A stretch of 64,000 bases of DNA. Source: Tunturiibacter empetritectus (GTDB lineage Bacteria; Acidobacteriota; Terriglobia; Terriglobales; Acidobacteriaceae). Every line of letters starts with the position of its first letter. The stretch's first letter is position 1. Of the stretch, positions 26,944 to 35,338 are shown piece by piece. The DNA lies in NCBI RefSeq assembly GCF_014201375.1, contig NZ_JACHDZ010000003.1, positions 496,001 through 560,000 of the forward strand, in the 5' to 3' direction. Below the pieces are notes generated by a model. That model was not told where the DNA came from. It ran no database searches and saw only the letters and a list, made by a program, of their open reading frames with translations. The translations under genes were made by a program, and so were the position numbers.

Positions 26944-28550
26944 CGGGCGTCATCCAGATCGCGAAGCACCGCCATCGCAGCATTGCGCCCGTTGATGCCG
27001 ATCACGCTGCCGCCGGGGTGGGTACACGCGCCGCACAGATAAACGCCCTTCATCGGAGTTCTAGCGGCGAGGCGCTTGCTCCACATATAGGCAGGAAGGC
27101 ACTCGCCCTGGAAGATATGTCCGCCGGTGAGGCCGACCTTCTGCTCGATGTCAGGCGGTCCCAACACCTGCACATCGACAACGGCCTCTTGCAGATTGCT
27201 GCAGAAGCGGCCGATCGAGCACAACGCCAGGGCCTTTGCCTCGCTGCGACGCTCCTCCCAACTGCCTGACGCAAACTTGTAGGGAACGTACTGCGCGAAG
27301 ACGCTCATGGTGTGCAGGCCCGCCGGAGCTACGGTTGCATCGTGCACACTCTGAAAGTAAAGCTCGCACCAGAGCTGCTCCGGAAGGGACCCCGCACGAG
27401 CTGCCGCATAGCCGGCTTTCCACTCGGCCTTCGTCAACGGAGCATTGATCTGGCCGTAGTGATGCGGCTCGTCGACTCCGGACCGAGCGGTAAAGTCTGG
27501 CAGCTCGCGAAGCAATACGTTCAGTTTCACGGTGCATCCTTCGATTGGCACCGCGCGCACCTTAGCAGCCCAGGCTGGGTCCGCACCGGCATCCAGCATG
27601 CGCAAGGTGCGGATCGGGTCTGCGTTGGATACGACCACCCGCGAAGTGATGCGCTCTCCACCCTCTAGCAACACGCCCTCGCCGGGAAGAATCTGCGCAA
27701 CGTTGACGCCCGTGGCCACAACTGCTCCAGCCTCGCCGGCAGCATCGCAGAAGTAAAACGACACCATGCCCATGCCGCCCTTCACATAACCCCACATACC
27801 CGGCATCCCGCCGAGCCGGCCGGAAGAGTGATGGAAGCGAATCGAGGCTGTACCGGCGTCGAAAGGACTCGCGTTGGTGCCAATCACACCTTGCCCCAGA
27901 TAAGCAGACTGCAATCGCTCGTCGACAAGATAGCGCTCGACAAACTCCGCCATCGACCAGCTGAAAAGAAGATGGTGCGCCTCGACGTCATCTTTGAGCA
28001 GATCTTCGAGTTGCTCCTGTGTTGGCGCATCACCAATCCACAGATCGCGCCGGCCGTCGTAGGAATTGTCACTTGCAGGTCGAAGCGCATCTCGCAATCG
28101 ACGAACCACGTCATTCATCGCACGCCAGCCTTCAACGTCGCGCGGCGAGAAGCGACGAACTTCTTCTTCACATCGCGTGTCATCATCCCAAAGCTGAATA
28201 CTGCTGCCATCCAGAAAGGGTACAAACAGCCCGTTGACAGCGGGTGTCCACGTAAAGCCGCGGCTGGGCAAGCCGAGTTCTTCGATCACGAGCGGATGCA
28301 GCAGCCCGGCAAGATAGGCACAGGGAGACATTCGGATACCGGGAAATGGCTCTTCAACCGTGCAGGCTCCCCCAACTCGCTCACGACTCTCAAGCACCAG
28401 TACGCGCTGACCTGCCCGCGCCAGGTAAGTCGCGCACGCCAATCCGTTGTGGCCCGCCCCCACAACGATCGCATCCCAGTGACGCGCGGCAATTTCTTTG
28501 AGCGGCACCGGAAGCACGACTTTCCCCAAGATTGCCGCCGTCGCAGACAT
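26940..28550 (-). CDS. NAD(P)/FAD-dependent oxidoreductase (phytoene dehydrogenase/PYROXD2-like)
   Basis: Flavoprotein of 536 residues: DAIVVGAGHNGLACATYLA near 27-45, ESRERVGGACTVEEPFPG, and C-terminal GVYLCGACTHPGGSVIGINGRNAA. These match the COG1233 branch that includes the PYROXD2 proteins and CrtO-type ketolases rather than the CrtN-like enzymes at 14.7-19.3 kb. I start at ATG 28550 (MSATAAILGK) because the 94-residue upstream extension of the open frame is Cys/Arg-rich and unlike the family. The downstream permease overlaps it. The substrate is unknown. Divergent from the Gfo/Idh/MocA gene. Confidence 0.83.
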   Translation of the reverse strand: MSATAAILGKVVLPVPLKEIAARHWDAIVVGAGHNGLACATYLARAGQRVLVLESRERVGGACTVEEPFPGIRMSPCAYLAGLLHPLVIEELGLPSRGFTWTPAVNGLFVPFLDGSSIQLWDDDTRCEEEVRRFSPRDVEGWRAMNDVVRRLRDALRPASDNSYDGRRDLWIGDAPTQEQLEDLLKDDVEAHHLLFSWSMAEFVERYLVDERLQSAYLGQGVIGTNASPFDAGTASIRFHHSSGRLGGMPGMWGYVKGGMGMVSFYFCDAAGEAGAVVATGVNVAQILPGEGVLLEGGERITSRVVVSNADPIRTLRMLDAGADPAWAAKVRAVPIEGCTVKLNVLLRELPDFTARSGVDEPHHYGQINAPLTKAEWKAGYAAARAGSLPEQLWCELYFQSVHDATVAPAGLHTMSVFAQYVPYKFASGSWEERRSEAKALALCSIGRFCSNLQEAVVDVQVLGPPDIEQKVGLTGGHIFQGECLPAYMWSKRLAARTPMKGVYLCGACTHPGGSVIGINGRNAAMAVLRDLDDAR

Positions 28551-28728
28551 ACAGGCCAGTATCAACGTCCGAGTCGTAATAGCAAAGCAAAAACAGATGT
28601 GGACCTCTGATACTGCTGCAGCCAGACTGCGTCCGACCAGTTGGAGCGATCTGGCTTCCCTGCTCTTCTTCCCACTTGCGAGACAAAATCTTTTGCGGAG
28701 AATATCGTTGCAGGTAGTGGTCAACTTC

Positions 28729-30096
28729 ATGATACGAGGACAGGGGCACGTGTTGAATCGTAGAAATTTCCTGAAAGCCGCGGGAACAGCAACCGCGGAG
28801 ACGTTGCTGGGATCAAGGATGTATGCGCTCACAACAGCTCAGACCAGCCCTGCCGTCCCAGTCGCGCCCAACGATCACATCCAGTTCGCGCTGATCGGGG
28901 CAGGCATTCAGGGCCAATTCGACACAAAGACCGCAGTGCAGGTTCCCGGCGTGAAGCTATTGGCCGTAGCAGACTGCTACGACGGCAGGCTCGAGCACAG
29001 CAAGGAGCTTTGGGGCAACGACCTCTTTACGACGCGTGACTACAAGGAGATCCTCGCCCGCAAGGATATCGACGCCGTCCTCATTGCCACGCCGGACCAT
29101 TGGCACAAGCAGGCAGCCATCGACGCCATGAACGCAGGCAAGGATGTCTACTGCGAAAAGCCGATGATCCATCTGTACTCCGATGGACCCGAGATGATCG
29201 AGACCGCTCGCACCTCAAACCGCATCCTCCAGATCGGAAGCCAGCGCGTAAGCTCGATCATCTATTCGAAGGCGAAGGAGCTGTTAGCTTCGGGCGCCAT
29301 CGGCCAGCTCAACATGGTCACTGCGCGCTGGGACCGCAACTCCTCCATGGGCGCATGGAACTACACCGTACCTCTCGACGCATCGACCGAAACCTGCGAC
29401 TGGCCACGCTTTCAGGGGACCGCTCCCAAAATTCCCTTCAACGCCGAGCACTTCTTCCAGTGGCGCAAATGGAAGGCATACAGCAGTGGCGTAGCCGGCG
29501 ATCTCTTCGTGCACCTCTTCAGCGGCACTCACTTCATCACTGGATCGCACGGCCCCACGCGAGCGATGGCAACCGGTGGCCTGCGCTTCTGGAAGGACGG
29601 ACGCGACGTGCCCGACGTCATGCTTGGCCTCTTTGACTACCGCGAAGGATTCAACCTCAGCCTCCGTGTGAACTTCGTCGACGGCGGCGAGGAGAGTGAA
29701 GGGCTGATCTTTACCGGATCGGAGGGAACCATGGAGATCGCCGGCAGTACTGTCAGCGTAAACCGTGTGCCACTCAAGAAAGAGCCGGGCTACACCATCG
29801 GAACCTTTACCGATGCGATGCAAAAACGCATCCTTGAAGACTACCAGCAGAAATATCCGGTCACGCATCCATCTGGCGGTCCAACCGCGGGGTTTGAGAA
29901 ATATGTAGCTCCCGCCGGATACAGCGACAGCTATGACCACTTCAGTAACTTCTTCTCGGCGGTTCGCACGCGGAAACCGGTTGTGGAAGATGCGGTGTTT
30001 GGCTTCCGCGCCGCCGGCGCTGCCCTACTGAGCAATCTCAGCATGGAGCGTGGTGAAGTTGTGAAGTGGGACCCGGACGCGATGAAGCTCGTGTGA
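28729..30096 (+). CDS. Secreted Gfo/Idh/MocA family oxidoreductase
   Basis: NAD-dependent sugar or cyclitol oxidoreductase family, 455 residues, with a twin-arginine leader (LNRRNFLKAAGTATA). The Rossmann motif is FALIGAGIQGQ near 47-57, and the family signature CEKPMIHLYSDG lies near 140-151 with the catalytic-region Lys. Exported family members are abundant in acidobacteria and planctomycetes and are linked to polysaccharide use. The ATG at 28729 gives a leader of normal length; GTG at 28750 and TTG at 28753, nearer to an AGGGG, are alternatives. The next gene encodes a secreted beta-helix protein, suggesting shared carbohydrate metabolism. Confidence 0.85.
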   Translation: MIRGQGHVLNRRNFLKAAGTATAETLLGSRMYALTTAQTSPAVPVAPNDHIQFALIGAGIQGQFDTKTAVQVPGVKLLAVADCYDGRLEHSKELWGNDLFTTRDYKEILARKDIDAVLIATPDHWHKQAAIDAMNAGKDVYCEKPMIHLYSDGPEMIETARTSNRILQIGSQRVSSIIYSKAKELLASGAIGQLNMVTARWDRNSSMGAWNYTVPLDASTETCDWPRFQGTAPKIPFNAEHFFQWRKWKAYSSGVAGDLFVHLFSGTHFITGSHGPTRAMATGGLRFWKDGRDVPDVMLGLFDYREGFNLSLRVNFVDGGEESEGLIFTGSEGTMEIAGSTVSVNRVPLKKEPGYTIGTFTDAMQKRILEDYQQKYPVTHPSGGPTAGFEKYVAPAGYSDSYDHFSNFFSAVRTRKPVVEDAVFGFRAAGAALLSNLSMERGEVVKWDPDAMKLV

Positions 30097-30273
30097 AATA
30101 TCTCTGAAAAATCAATTGATCGCGACGCAAATCCTCTGAAAGTCAATCTCTAACTCAAGAATTCTTTGTAAAGGATGCCGGCTTCAAACGTTTTTGTAGG
30201 GCGAAAACTGTCGACACTCCTCGATTGACAAGCAAGTAAAACGCAGACTATCTTTGCCGGCGCAATCCACCCC

Positions 30274-32130
30274 ATGCGTACCGGAGTTGCCAACGTGAGA
30301 TACAGAGCAAGCAAACCTATCCCTGCGAAGCCAGCCTTCGCGCGCCTCGTCGGAACACTTCTCTTAGCCGCAGGTGCACTTGCCAGTTCAGCTGTCGCTC
30401 AAAACACATCAGATCTCGGCCCCAACGTTTACATCTTCGACCCCAGCATGTCGACGAGCCAGATCCAGGCAACGGTCGACTCCATCTCCAACCAGCAAAT
30501 AAGCAATCAGTTCGGCACGCAGCGCTATGCCCTGTTGTTCAAGCCCGGCGTCTACGGTAGCGCCGCTACTCCCCTCAACTTCACGGTAGGCTTTTACACC
30601 GAGGTCGCCGGATTGGGTGCTTCGCCGGACGATGTCGTCATCAACGGCTCCATTGATGTCTACAACCAGTGCTTCGGCTCGAACAATTGCATCGCGCTCG
30701 ACAACTTCTGGCGGTCGCTGTCGAACCTCGCCATCAACGTCAACACGCCTAACTTCGGTTGCTACTCCGGTGAGTTCTGGGCCGTGTCGCAGGCGGCCCC
30801 GATGCGCCGCGTCCACATCACCGGCAACACCACGCTCATGGACTACTGCTCAGGCCCCTCGTATGCGAGCGGAGGTTTCATCGCCGACTCTGAAACCGGC
30901 TCTATCGTCAACGGGTCCCAGCAGCAGTTCTACGTCCGCAACAGCAACATCGGCAGCTGGTCGAACGGGGTCTGGAACCAGGTCTTCTCCGGCGTCGCAG
31001 GAGCGCCGGCGCAGAGCTATCCGAATCCTACCTACACGACCCTCCCGAGTACGCCGGTCAGCCGCGAGAGACCATTCCTCTACAGCGACAGCAATGGCAA
31101 CTACAAAGTTTTTATTCCTGCACTACAGAAAAACTCGTCTGGCGTCAGTTGGTCGAGCGGAAGCACGCCTGGTCAATCAAAGTCCATCAACAACTTCTTC
31201 ATCGCGACCCCCTCCACCAATGTGGAGGCGATTAATCTCGCACTGCTCTTTGGCAAGAGCCTCATCCTCACTCCGGGCGTCTATGAGCTCAAAGACTCCA
31301 TCCGCGTCCTCTATCCCAACACCATCGTTCTCGGCCTCGGCTTCGCGACGCTCGTCCCGCAGATCGGCCGACCTGCGCTTACCGTCACAGATGTAGACGG
31401 AGTGCGGATCGCAGGCCTTATCGTGGATGCCGGCCCGATCAACTCCGACGTGCTCGTCCGACTCGGCAGCTCGAGGCTGAGAAGTCTGGACAACCGGTTC
31501 GGGATTAACCTTTTCCGGGATCACTCCTCGAATCCATCCTCCTTGAGCGATATCTTCTTCCGCATCGGCGGAGTCGCCGCTGGAAGCGCCACCACGAGCC
31601 TCGAAATCAACAGCAACGACGTCCTGGTCGACGACATCTGGGCATGGCGCGCAGACCACGGCGCTGGAGTCGGCTGGATCGTAAACACCGCAGATCACGG
31701 CATGATCGTCAACGGCGATAACGTAACCGCAACCGGCCTCTTCGTGGAGCACTACCAGAAGGAGCAGGTGCTGTGGAACGGCAACGGCGGCGAGACCATC
31801 TTCTACCAGAGTGAACTGCCCTACGATCCGCCGAGCCAGAGCGCATGGACCGACGGAACCGCCAATGGCTATCCGTCGTACGTCGTCTCCAACTCAGCGA
31901 CCACGCATCAGGCCTACGGCCTCGGCATCTACTCCTTCTTCAATCAGGGAATCAACATCATCGAAGACAATGCGATGACCGTTCCCAACGCAAGCGGAGT
32001 CGCGATTCACGACGTCGGCACAATCTGGCTCAATGGCAGCGGGCAGATCACCCACGTCATCAACGGACAAGGCGCAACGGTCAACAGCAGCAACGCGGAT
32101 ACACTAAGCCCTGTCGTGCTCTACCCATAG
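30274..32130 (+). CDS. Secreted right-handed beta-helix protein (pectate lyase-like fold)
   Basis: Secreted protein of 618 residues. The signal peptide runs from about residue 20 to 43 (LVGTLLLAAGALASSAVAQ). Two pectate-lyase-3/GH55-like segments are seen: YALLFKPGVYGSAATPLNF with FYTEVAGLGASPDDVVING in the first half, and KSLILTPGVYELKDSIRV with IVLGLGFATLVPQIGRPAL in the second, separated by a loop rich in Ser/Pro. Related actinobacterial and acidobacterial proteins are often mis-titled adenylyl cyclase. Probable polysaccharide-degrading or -binding activity; no catalytic residues can be assigned with confidence. Preceded by the Gfo/Idh/MocA gene by 177 bases. Confidence 0.78.
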   Translation: MRTGVANVRYRASKPIPAKPAFARLVGTLLLAAGALASSAVAQNTSDLGPNVYIFDPSMSTSQIQATVDSISNQQISNQFGTQRYALLFKPGVYGSAATPLNFTVGFYTEVAGLGASPDDVVINGSIDVYNQCFGSNNCIALDNFWRSLSNLAINVNTPNFGCYSGEFWAVSQAAPMRRVHITGNTTLMDYCSGPSYASGGFIADSETGSIVNGSQQQFYVRNSNIGSWSNGVWNQVFSGVAGAPAQSYPNPTYTTLPSTPVSRERPFLYSDSNGNYKVFIPALQKNSSGVSWSSGSTPGQSKSINNFFIATPSTNVEAINLALLFGKSLILTPGVYELKDSIRVLYPNTIVLGLGFATLVPQIGRPALTVTDVDGVRIAGLIVDAGPINSDVLVRLGSSRLRSLDNRFGINLFRDHSSNPSSLSDIFFRIGGVAAGSATTSLEINSNDVLVDDIWAWRADHGAGVGWIVNTADHGMIVNGDNVTATGLFVEHYQKEQVLWNGNGGETIFYQSELPYDPPSQSAWTDGTANGYPSYVVSNSATTHQAYGLGIYSFFNQGINIIEDNAMTVPNASGVAIHDVGTIWLNGSGQITHVINGQGATVNSSNADTLSPVVLYP

Positions 32131-32265
32131 ACACCCAGCATTTCAGAGACAGATTGCATCGAACATCACTGAGGGACGCAGACGTCATGCTGTCCCTCAA
32201 GTGCTTTGTCCCATCGCGTCACTCAAAGCATCACAAGTTACACCTCAGGCCATCACGAAGCACAA

Positions 32266-33339
32266 TCACGTGCTCACCTCCAGCTCGTCGAACCTGCGCC
32301 ACTTGTAAAACCAGATCGAGACGATCCAGCTCAAGGCAAAGAGTCCAATGATGACGTAGCCCAGCGTGCCGAAGTTTTCATTGAGCGTTCCAACCCAGGA
32401 CCAGAACGTCCCGTGAAAGTGAAACTGGTCGGCCATCAACCCCAGCGCTTCGATCCCCCCCACCATCACTGCGACGATGACCGAGATCAGGGTAATCGTC
32501 ATGTTGTAGTAGATCTTGCGAATTGGCTTCACGAAGGCCCATCCGTACGCGCCCAGCATCAAAACATTGTCCGTCGTATCGATCAGAGACATGCCTGCCG
32601 CAAACAACGCAGGAAAAACCAGAACCGACCAAAGCGACAATCCCCTTGCGGCCTCGGAGGCCGAGAGGCCAAGCAGTCCAATCTCCGTCGCGGTATCGAA
32701 TCCGAGGCCAAATAGAATGCCGAGCGGATACATGTGCCAGCTATGCCGGATCAACGCGAACATCGGTCGAAAGAGGCGAGATAGAAATCCGCGGCTGCCC
32801 AGCAGCAGATCGAAGTCTTCCTCAACGTAGCGCTCCCCTCGACGAACCCGCCGGAAAGCAAGATACACCGACCGCAGAACCGCCATGTTCACGATTGCAA
32901 TCCCAAACAGAAATAGCGTCGAGACGAGCGTCCCAACCACTCCGCCGATATGTCTCACGGCATCCAGTCGATGTTGCAGCGACAGTGCTGTAGCCGAGAT
33001 CGCAATAGACCCCAGCACCACAATCGTCGAGTGCCCCATTGAGAACATGAAACCCACCGCGACCGGACGCTTGCCCTCCTGCATCAACTTGCGCGTTACA
33101 TTGTCGATCGCTGCAATATGATCGGCGTCCACCGCATGACGAAGGCCGAAGCTGTAAGCCAGAAACGCAGTACCCAGCAACACTGGATAGTGTCGAAACG
33201 CAAGAAACGCCCACATCCATGCGGCAACATTCATCAGCAGCAAAAGGCTGTAGATAGCGAGAACCTTGCGCCTGGTATTGGCCGCAATATGGTCAAGCAC
33301 GCCGCTAAGCAGATCTTTCATCCAGTCCTTACTAAACAA
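32266..33339 (-). CDS. NicT family nickel/cobalt transporter
   Basis: High-affinity nickel/cobalt permease (HoxN/NixA/NicT family), 357 residues, eight predicted membrane helices. The diagnostic helix-2 motif RHAVDADHIAAIDN (HX4DH) is present, as are FMFSMGHSTIV, LFGLGFDTATEIGLL and FPALFAAGMSLIDTTDNVLM, the four family signatures. Nickel versus cobalt preference cannot be fixed. No Ni-enzyme or cobalamin gene is adjacent and no riboswitch is seen upstream, although a B12-dependent mutase subunit is encoded further along at 50.5 kb. Confidence 0.92.
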   Translation of the reverse strand: MFSKDWMKDLLSGVLDHIAANTRRKVLAIYSLLLLMNVAAWMWAFLAFRHYPVLLGTAFLAYSFGLRHAVDADHIAAIDNVTRKLMQEGKRPVAVGFMFSMGHSTIVVLGSIAISATALSLQHRLDAVRHIGGVVGTLVSTLFLFGIAIVNMAVLRSVYLAFRRVRRGERYVEEDFDLLLGSRGFLSRLFRPMFALIRHSWHMYPLGILFGLGFDTATEIGLLGLSASEAARGLSLWSVLVFPALFAAGMSLIDTTDNVLMLGAYGWAFVKPIRKIYYNMTITLISVIVAVMVGGIEALGLMADQFHFHGTFWSWVGTLNENFGTLGYVIIGLFALSWIVSIWFYKWRRFDELEVST

Positions 33340-33422
33340 TACGAATCACAGTACAACATCAGATCGAGCAGCGTCTCATCCGCCGCAGAAAGTATCTTCA
33401 GATCTTCGAAGAACATCCCACC

Positions 33423-33935
33423 TCAAGGAGCGACCCTGGTCAAAGCCGTAATCTCCTCAACAAACTCGGGCCACGCTTCACATAGCTCCTCCCGTTCACC
33501 GGCGTCATAGTCCTCAAACTCAAATCCCGGGCTCACCGTACATCCGAGCAGCGCCCAGCGTCCTCCTTCAACCAGCCGCGAGCCTTGCCACACGCCCCGC
33601 TCCACCACCACCTGCGGCCTCTGGCCACGCAGCAGATCGTTCCCAATCACCACCGTCTGGCCCTTTCCCTTCTCGACCAACTGCAGCATCTCCACCGCAT
33701 CCCCGGCATAAAAATGAAACACCTCATCCGACTTCAGCCGGTGCATCTCGCTGAACGTCTCCGACTCCAGCAGATAGTAGATCGCGGTTCCAGTCCGCCG
33801 CGCCCCCGCGTATCTCTCATCGCCAAACGCACTGGCCTCCACCTTCTCCGCAGCCTCGTAGGTCCTCACATACCATCCACCCTCGCGCGGATGCGGTTGC
33901 AACCCAAGTAATTTCTTCACGTCCTCTGCAGTCAT
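33423..33935 (-). CDS. Cupin DUF985 family protein
   Basis: Small cupin of 170 residues: LGLQPHPREGGWYVRTYEA at the start, TAIYYLLESETFSEMHRLKSDEV in the centre, then FHFYAGDAVEMLQL, VWQGSRLVEGGRWALLGCTVSPGFEFEDYD. All are landmarks of the DUF985 (YML079w-like) cupin family whose members have a jelly-roll fold without a clearly established reaction; sugar or small-ligand binding has been proposed. Complete and of normal length. It lies just upstream of the nickel transporter on the same strand, possibly co-transcribed. Confidence 0.87.
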   Translation of the reverse strand: MTAEDVKKLLGLQPHPREGGWYVRTYEAAEKVEASAFGDERYAGARRTGTAIYYLLESETFSEMHRLKSDEVFHFYAGDAVEMLQLVEKGKGQTVVIGNDLLRGQRPQVVVERGVWQGSRLVEGGRWALLGCTVSPGFEFEDYDAGEREELCEAWPEFVEEITALTRVAP

Positions 33936-34009
33936 CCAAGCCCTCTCACGCTATGCTGGTACTACTCCACCCATTCTAGTTTCCCGCGCCTCACAGGAGC
34001 CCTGACCTG

Positions 34010-35323
34010 ATGCACCTCCGCACTCGCCTGGAGCACTACTTCGGCTTCTCAGCACACGCGACCAACTGGCGAACAGAGATCCTTGCCGGCCTCACGACCT
34101 TCATCACGATGGCTTACATCATCTTCGTGAACCCATCCCTCCTCAGCAAAACCGGCATGCCGCTCGCCGCCGTCACCACCGCCACCTGCCTCTGCGCAGC
34201 CTTCGGCAGCATCCTCATGGGAAGCATCGCCAACTACCCTCTTGCCCTCGCGCCCGGCATGGGCCTCAACGCCTACTTCACCTACACCGTCGTCCTCGGC
34301 ATGGGAGTCCCCTGGCAAACGGCACTTGGCGCCGTCTTCCTCTCCGGCATCATCTTCCTCGCCCTCACCTTTAGCGGCATCCGCCAGCGCCTCGTCGCCG
34401 CCATCCCCCATCAACTGCACGCAGCCGTCGGCGGAGGCATCGGCCTCTACATCGCCTTCATCGGATTTCGCAATGCCGGCATCATCGTGCCTAGCGCCGC
34501 CACCACGGTCACCCTCGGAAACCTGCGCGCACCCGGCACGGCCCTGGCAATCTTTGGTCTCCTGCTCATCGCGATCCTGCAAGTCCTCCGCGTGCGAGCC
34601 TCCATGCTCGTCGGCGTCCTCACCACCACCTTCCTCGGCATCCTCTGCCATCAAGTCCACTGGGAGCCCGCGCACTACGACCTCTCCGCCATCAAAGTCA
34701 CAGCCTTCCACCTCGACATCCTCGGCGCGCTCCACATCGGAGCCTTCGAGATCATCTTCGTCTTCCTCTTCGTCGATCTCTTCGATAACATCGGCACCCT
34801 CGTCGCCGTCACCCAGCGCGCCGGACTCATCGCCCCCGACCACACCATCCCCCGCCTCAACCGCATCTTCCTCGCCGATGCCAGCTCCACCATCGTCGGC
34901 TCCCTCGCCGGCACCAGCACCGTCACCAGCTACATCGAGTCCTCCGCCGGAGTCGCCGCAGGAGGCCGCACCGGCGTCACCGCCATCGTCACCGGCATCC
35001 TCTTCTTCCTCGCGCTCTTTCTCGCTCCCCTCGTCGGAGCCATCCCTACCTTCGCCACCGCACCCGCGCTCATCCTCGTAGGAGGCCTAATGCTGACCGG
35101 CCTGGGCGAGATCGAGTGGGACGACCCGCAGATCGGTATACCCGCCTTCCTTACCGTCGCGACCATCCCACTCACCTGGTCCATCGCCGACGGCCTCAGC
35201 TTCGGCCTCACCAGCTACGCACTCCTCCAGCTCCTCACAGGCCGCGCCCGCCGTCAGGACTGGATGCTCTATCTCCTCGCCGCCCTCTTCCTCCTGCGCT
35301 TTGTCTTTCTCATCAGCAAATAA
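34010..35323 (+). CDS. NCS2 family purine permease (AzgA-like)
   Basis: Nucleobase:cation symporter of the AzgA branch, 437 residues with twelve or more hydrophobic helices. Seen: YFGFSAHATNWRTEILAGL at the N-terminus, FITMAYIIFVNPSLLS, ALAPGMGLNAYFTYTV (substrate-site helix), IAFIGFRNAGII, FLFVDLFDNIGTLVAVTQRA and GTSTVTSYIESSAGVAAGGRTG. These identify adenine/guanine/hypoxanthine transporters. Divergent from the cupin gene by about 75 bases. The very C-rich coding strand marks the start of the high-GC part of the window. Confidence 0.92.
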   Translation: MHLRTRLEHYFGFSAHATNWRTEILAGLTTFITMAYIIFVNPSLLSKTGMPLAAVTTATCLCAAFGSILMGSIANYPLALAPGMGLNAYFTYTVVLGMGVPWQTALGAVFLSGIIFLALTFSGIRQRLVAAIPHQLHAAVGGGIGLYIAFIGFRNAGIIVPSAATTVTLGNLRAPGTALAIFGLLLIAILQVLRVRASMLVGVLTTTFLGILCHQVHWEPAHYDLSAIKVTAFHLDILGALHIGAFEIIFVFLFVDLFDNIGTLVAVTQRAGLIAPDHTIPRLNRIFLADASSTIVGSLAGTSTVTSYIESSAGVAAGGRTGVTAIVTGILFFLALFLAPLVGAIPTFATAPALILVGGLMLTGLGEIEWDDPQIGIPAFLTVATIPLTWSIADGLSFGLTSYALLQLLTGRARRQDWMLYLLAALFLLRFVFLISK

Positions 35324-35338
35324 CCCACGCCACGAACC

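Noticed and set aside
32131-33422. Possible cobalamin or nickel riboswitch near the NicT transporter
   Set aside because: No B12-box or NiCo-motif could be found in the flanking gaps, which are also too short on the upstream side.
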